From Pseudomonas paraeruginosa PA7 (lineage in GTDB: Bacteria > Pseudomonadota > Gammaproteobacteria > Pseudomonadales > Pseudomonadaceae): a DNA stretch of 64,000 nucleotides. How positions within the stretch are numbered: the first letter of the stretch is position 1; the number at the start of each line of letters is the position of its first letter. The position numbers and the translations under genes were made by a program. Shown here one piece after another: positions 61,420 to 64,000 of this stretch. The DNA is taken from assembly GCF_000017205.1 (NCBI RefSeq), contig NC_009656.1, positions 4,220,001-4,284,000 on the forward strand, in the 5' to 3' direction. Under the pieces are notes generated by a model. It was not told the DNA's origin, ran no database searches, and saw only the letters and a list, made by a program, of their open reading frames with translations.

Positions 61420-62853
61420 TCAATTGAGCGGGCTCCGCTGCGCATCCGTCCGCGCCAGGGCATGCAGCGGCGCCGGACAATCCCGCGTCGCGCAGTCGCG
61501 AGCGGGCGGCGCCTGGCCGGCGACGAAGTTCGCCGCCACCTGCTCCAGGTCCTGTTCGCTGAGCACCCCGGCGTAGAAGCGCAGGCGCGCCCAGGCGGTC
61601 AGGTAGTCATACTTGGCCCTGGACAGCTCATTCATCGCGCTGTATAGCGCCTGCTCGGCGTTCAGCAGGTCGAGGTTGACCCGCACTCCGGCGGCGATGC
61701 TCTTGCGCGTGGCCATCACCAGCGTCCGCGCCGAATCCACGGTCATCTCGTAGGCGCGGATCTTCGCCGCGCTGCTGCTGCTCTGGTTGTACATCTTGCG
61801 CACCTGATTGAGGGTCTCGCGGACCTTGTCGTCCAGGTCGTAGTGGCTCTTCTCCATGCGGTGCGTGGCCTGGCGCGTCGCCGCCAGGCTCTCGCCGCCG
61901 GAGTACAGCGGGATGCTCAGCTGGATGCCGACGCTGTCGGTCTCGTAGCGCTGGTTGTAGGTGTTCTCCGAACCGGACTTGGACTTGCCGGTGCTGGCGT
62001 ACAGGCCCAGGCGCGGCAGGAAGTCGGCGCGGTTCTGCTCGACCTCGTGGCGGGCCACGTCCACCGCGTGGCGCAGCGAGGCCAGTTCGGGATTCTCGGC
62101 CAGCGCCAGGTCACGCCAGGCGGTGTAGCTGGCGGGACTCAGCGGTCGCACCTGGAAGCGTTCGCCGAGCGGCGCCAGGTCGGAAATCTCCAGCGACACC
62201 CCGACCAGCCGCTCCAGCTCGCGCAGGGCGGCATCCTGGCTGTCGCGCGCCTCGATCTCCTGCGCCTGGGCCAGGTTGAAGCGGGCCTGGGTCTCCAGGG
62301 TGTCGGTGCGCGTGCCGTTGCCGCGCTCGAACTGGCGCTGGTTGAGCTGGAACTGCTCGCGATAGGAACGCTTCTGCGCCCGCGCCAGGTCGATCTGGTC
62401 CTGGGCCAGCAGCGCGCCGGTATAGGCTTCCAGGACCCGGACCAGCAGTTCCTGGCTCTGGCTGCGGAAGCGCGCGTCGGACAGCAGCGCCTGGGCCACG
62501 CCCTTGCGGTAGCGGCTGAAGGCTTCGTAGTCGAACAGCGGCTGCTGCAGGCTGAGGGTGGAGACGTAGCTGTCGTAGTCGCGCTCCTCCTTGAAATCGC
62601 CGCGGGAGGTCTGGGTCACGTCGGACCAGCTGCGCCCGCGGTTGTAGCTGTACACCAGGCGCGGCAGCAGGGCCGCGCGGCCGAGCGCGCGGTACTGCTT
62701 GCCGGCCTCGTGCTCCTGGATCGCGCCCTGGAACTGCGGGTCGTTCTCCAGCGCCAGATGGTAGCCGTCCAGCAGCCCGAGGGCGAAGGCGTCCTCGCGC
62801 AGCAACAACAGGAAGGCCCCCAACAGCCAGGGAATCAGGCGTCGCATGGGCAT
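61420..62853 (-). CDS. aprF: AprF, outer-membrane channel of type I secretion
   Basis: A 477-residue TolC-family protein forming the outer-membrane tunnel for AprA export. After a signal peptide (about 1-24, ending DAFA) come LGLLDGYHLALENDPQFQGA, repeated helical segments and the internal duplication with SLQQPLFDYEAFSRYRKG and IQLSIPLYSGGESLAATRQA. GGAG lies about 9 nt before the ATG at 62853, inside the end of aprE. aprE, aprF and aprA are in order on the minus strand. Confidence 0.93.
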   Translation of the reverse strand: MPMRRLIPWLLGAFLLLLREDAFALGLLDGYHLALENDPQFQGAIQEHEAGKQYRALGRAALLPRLVYSYNRGRSWSDVTQTSRGDFKEERDYDSYVSTLSLQQPLFDYEAFSRYRKGVAQALLSDARFRSQSQELLVRVLEAYTGALLAQDQIDLARAQKRSYREQFQLNQRQFERGNGTRTDTLETQARFNLAQAQEIEARDSQDAALRELERLVGVSLEISDLAPLGERFQVRPLSPASYTAWRDLALAENPELASLRHAVDVARHEVEQNRADFLPRLGLYASTGKSKSGSENTYNQRYETDSVGIQLSIPLYSGGESLAATRQATHRMEKSHYDLDDKVRETLNQVRKMYNQSSSSAAKIRAYEMTVDSARTLVMATRKSIAAGVRVNLDLLNAEQALYSAMNELSRAKYDYLTAWARLRFYAGVLSEQDLEQVAANFVAGQAPPARDCATRDCPAPLHALARTDAQRSPLN

Positions 62854-62856
62854 CGG

Positions 62857-64000
62857 TCAGTTCTCCGCCAGCGCCACGTGGGCGCGGTCCAGCAGGGGCT
62901 TGAACAGGTAGTTGAGCAGCGAGCGCTCGCCGGTGCGGACGAACACCTGCACCGCCATCCCCGGGCGGATCTGCAGGCCCTGCAGCTTGCCCATCCCGGC
63001 CGCGTCGACCTGCGCGCGCAACGCGTAGTAGGGCTGCTTGTTCTGCTCGTCGAGCAGGCGGTCGGCACTGACCATGGTCACCTCGCCGGTGACCCGCGGG
63101 GTCTTGCTCTGGTTGAAGGCGGTGAACAGCATCTCCACCGGCAGCCCGCTGTGGATCCGGTCGACCAGGTTCACCGCGAGCTGGCCCTCCACTTCCAGGC
63201 TGTCGCTGTTGGGCACGATGTACATCAGCAGTTCGCCGGGGCCGATCACCCCGCCCTCGGTGAATACCTTGAGGCCGGCGACGTAGCCGCCGACCGGCGC
63301 GCGGATCTCGGCGTGCTGCAATTCATAGCGCGCCGAGGACAGTTCCTCCCAGAGGGTCCGCGCGTTGACCTGGGTTTCCGCCAGTTGCCCGCTGACCTCC
63401 TTGCGGTATTCCTCCTGGCGCTGGCCGATGCGCATCTGCGCCTCGGCGATGCTCTGGCGGATCTGCCCGAAGCGGCCGCTGCTCTCCGACAACCGCGCGT
63501 TCACCTCGGCCAGCTGGCGTTCCTGTTCGAGCAACTGGTTGCGCGGCATGTAGCCTTCCTCGGCGAGATCGCGCGCGCCGCTCAACTGGCTGTTCAGCAG
63601 GCGTTGCTGCAGGCGCTGGTTCTGCTCGGTCTGGCGCAGACCCTCGAGTTGCGCGCGCAGGCCCTCGATGTTCGCGCGCAGCGCGGAGAGTTCGTTACCC
63701 AGCGCGGTCTGGCGGCTGCGCAACAACTGCCGTTGCAGCTCCAGGCGCTCGCCGAGGCTCGCCACCGGCGCCTGACCGGCCAGCCCCGTGGGCATCTCCA
63801 GGGTATGCAGGCCGTCGTATTCGGCCTGCAGGCGCGCCTGGTTGAGCCGGGCGTTGACGTACTGGTTGACCAGCGAGTCGACGTTGGCCTGGGCCTGGGT
63901 CGGCTCCAGGCGGATCAGCGGCTCGCCCGCCTCGACGCGCTGGCCGTCGCGCACCAGGATGTGCTTGACCACCCCGCCGACCGGGTGCTGTACCGACTTG
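62857..64000 (-). CDS. aprE: AprE, membrane-fusion protein of type I secretion (5' end missing)
   Basis: The last 380 residues of an HlyD-family adaptor linking the AprD ATPase with AprF; the N-terminal anchor lies beyond the right edge. The first visible residues are SVQHPVGGVVKHILVRDGQRVEAGEPL, a lipoyl half-motif. A long coiled coil follows (about 110 residues, LERQLAEVNARLSESSGRF), then AEIRAPVGGYVAGLKVFTEGGVIGPGE (second lipoyl half) and the beta-barrel end IRPGMAVQVFVRTGERSLLNYL. aprF begins 3 nt after its stop. Confidence 0.94.
   Translation of the reverse strand, partial: KSVQHPVGGVVKHILVRDGQRVEAGEPLIRLEPTQAQANVDSLVNQYVNARLNQARLQAEYDGLHTLEMPTGLAGQAPVASLGERLELQRQLLRSRQTALGNELSALRANIEGLRAQLEGLRQTEQNQRLQQRLLNSQLSGARDLAEEGYMPRNQLLEQERQLAEVNARLSESSGRFGQIRQSIAEAQMRIGQRQEEYRKEVSGQLAETQVNARTLWEELSSARYELQHAEIRAPVGGYVAGLKVFTEGGVIGPGELLMYIVPNSDSLEVEGQLAVNLVDRIHSGLPVEMLFTAFNQSKTPRVTGEVTMVSADRLLDEQNKQPYYALRAQVDAAGMGKLQGLQIRPGMAVQVFVRTGERSLLNYLFKPLLDRAHVALAEN

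Overview
This window is chromosomal DNA from a Pseudomonas of the P. aeruginosa group. It has very high GC and strong GC3 bias. Gene content and order match, as I remember them, the PAO1 stretch from about PA1306 down to PA1247, shown here in reverse orientation. AprA differs at many positions from the PAO1 protein as I recall it, and I can place fewer genes between sseA and the fadL homologue than PAO1 numbering allows. This suggests a divergent (PA7-like) lineage rather than PAO1 itself; that is inference from memory.

Layout. 1-3.5 kb: a HIT protein (partial), a small membrane protein, oligopeptidase B and a second type I signal peptidase. 3.5-7.9 kb: the heme cell-surface-signalling system hxuIRA with two Fur-like boxes. 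7.9-9.7 kb: YcgN, then a divergent RcnR-type repressor and CDF metal exporter. 9.7-15.6 kb: housekeeping genes (2-hydroxyacid dehydrogenase, ycgL-rnd, an SMP-30-like protein, sseA, an orphan small protein). 15.8-23.8 kb: an outer-membrane FadL homologue, a periplasmic GPx-like protein, a MarR/MFS pair with a coupled 35-residue protein, an acyl-CoA dehydrogenase and the smvR/smvA biocide-efflux pair.

23.7-34.9 kb: one long minus-strand cobalamin operon, btuB-cobO-cobB-bluB-cobD-cobC-cobQ-cobP-cobU-phosphatase-cobV, behind a cobalamin riboswitch, nearly every junction overlapping. 34.9-56.9 kb: a FUSC membrane protein and then a hydroxyproline catabolism island interrupted by a transporter/regulator cassette. 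The first block is GntR, the 4-hydroxyproline 2-epimerase and a three-subunit D-hydroxyproline dehydrogenase. The interrupting cassette is EamA, LysR, a broken YafY/VOC gene, an XRE regulator and an MFS transporter. The second block is a PAS-AraC regulator, an amino-acid ABC transporter, aconitase X (cis-3-hydroxyproline dehydratase), a Ser/Cys proline-racemase paralogue, the C4 deaminase, the semialdehyde dehydrogenase and an imine reductase. Together these can take 4- and 3-hydroxyproline isomers to 2-oxoglutarate or proline.

Three promoters in the island carry near-identical GTATAC palindromes, and one of them also carries a textbook sigma-54 -24/-12 element. This looks like a regulon of the GntR protein layered on nitrogen-type control. 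57-58.8 kb: a chemoreceptor. 59-64 kb: the alkaline protease locus aprI, aprA, aprF, aprE (partial). No rRNA, tRNA, CRISPR array, prophage or intact insertion sequence was seen.
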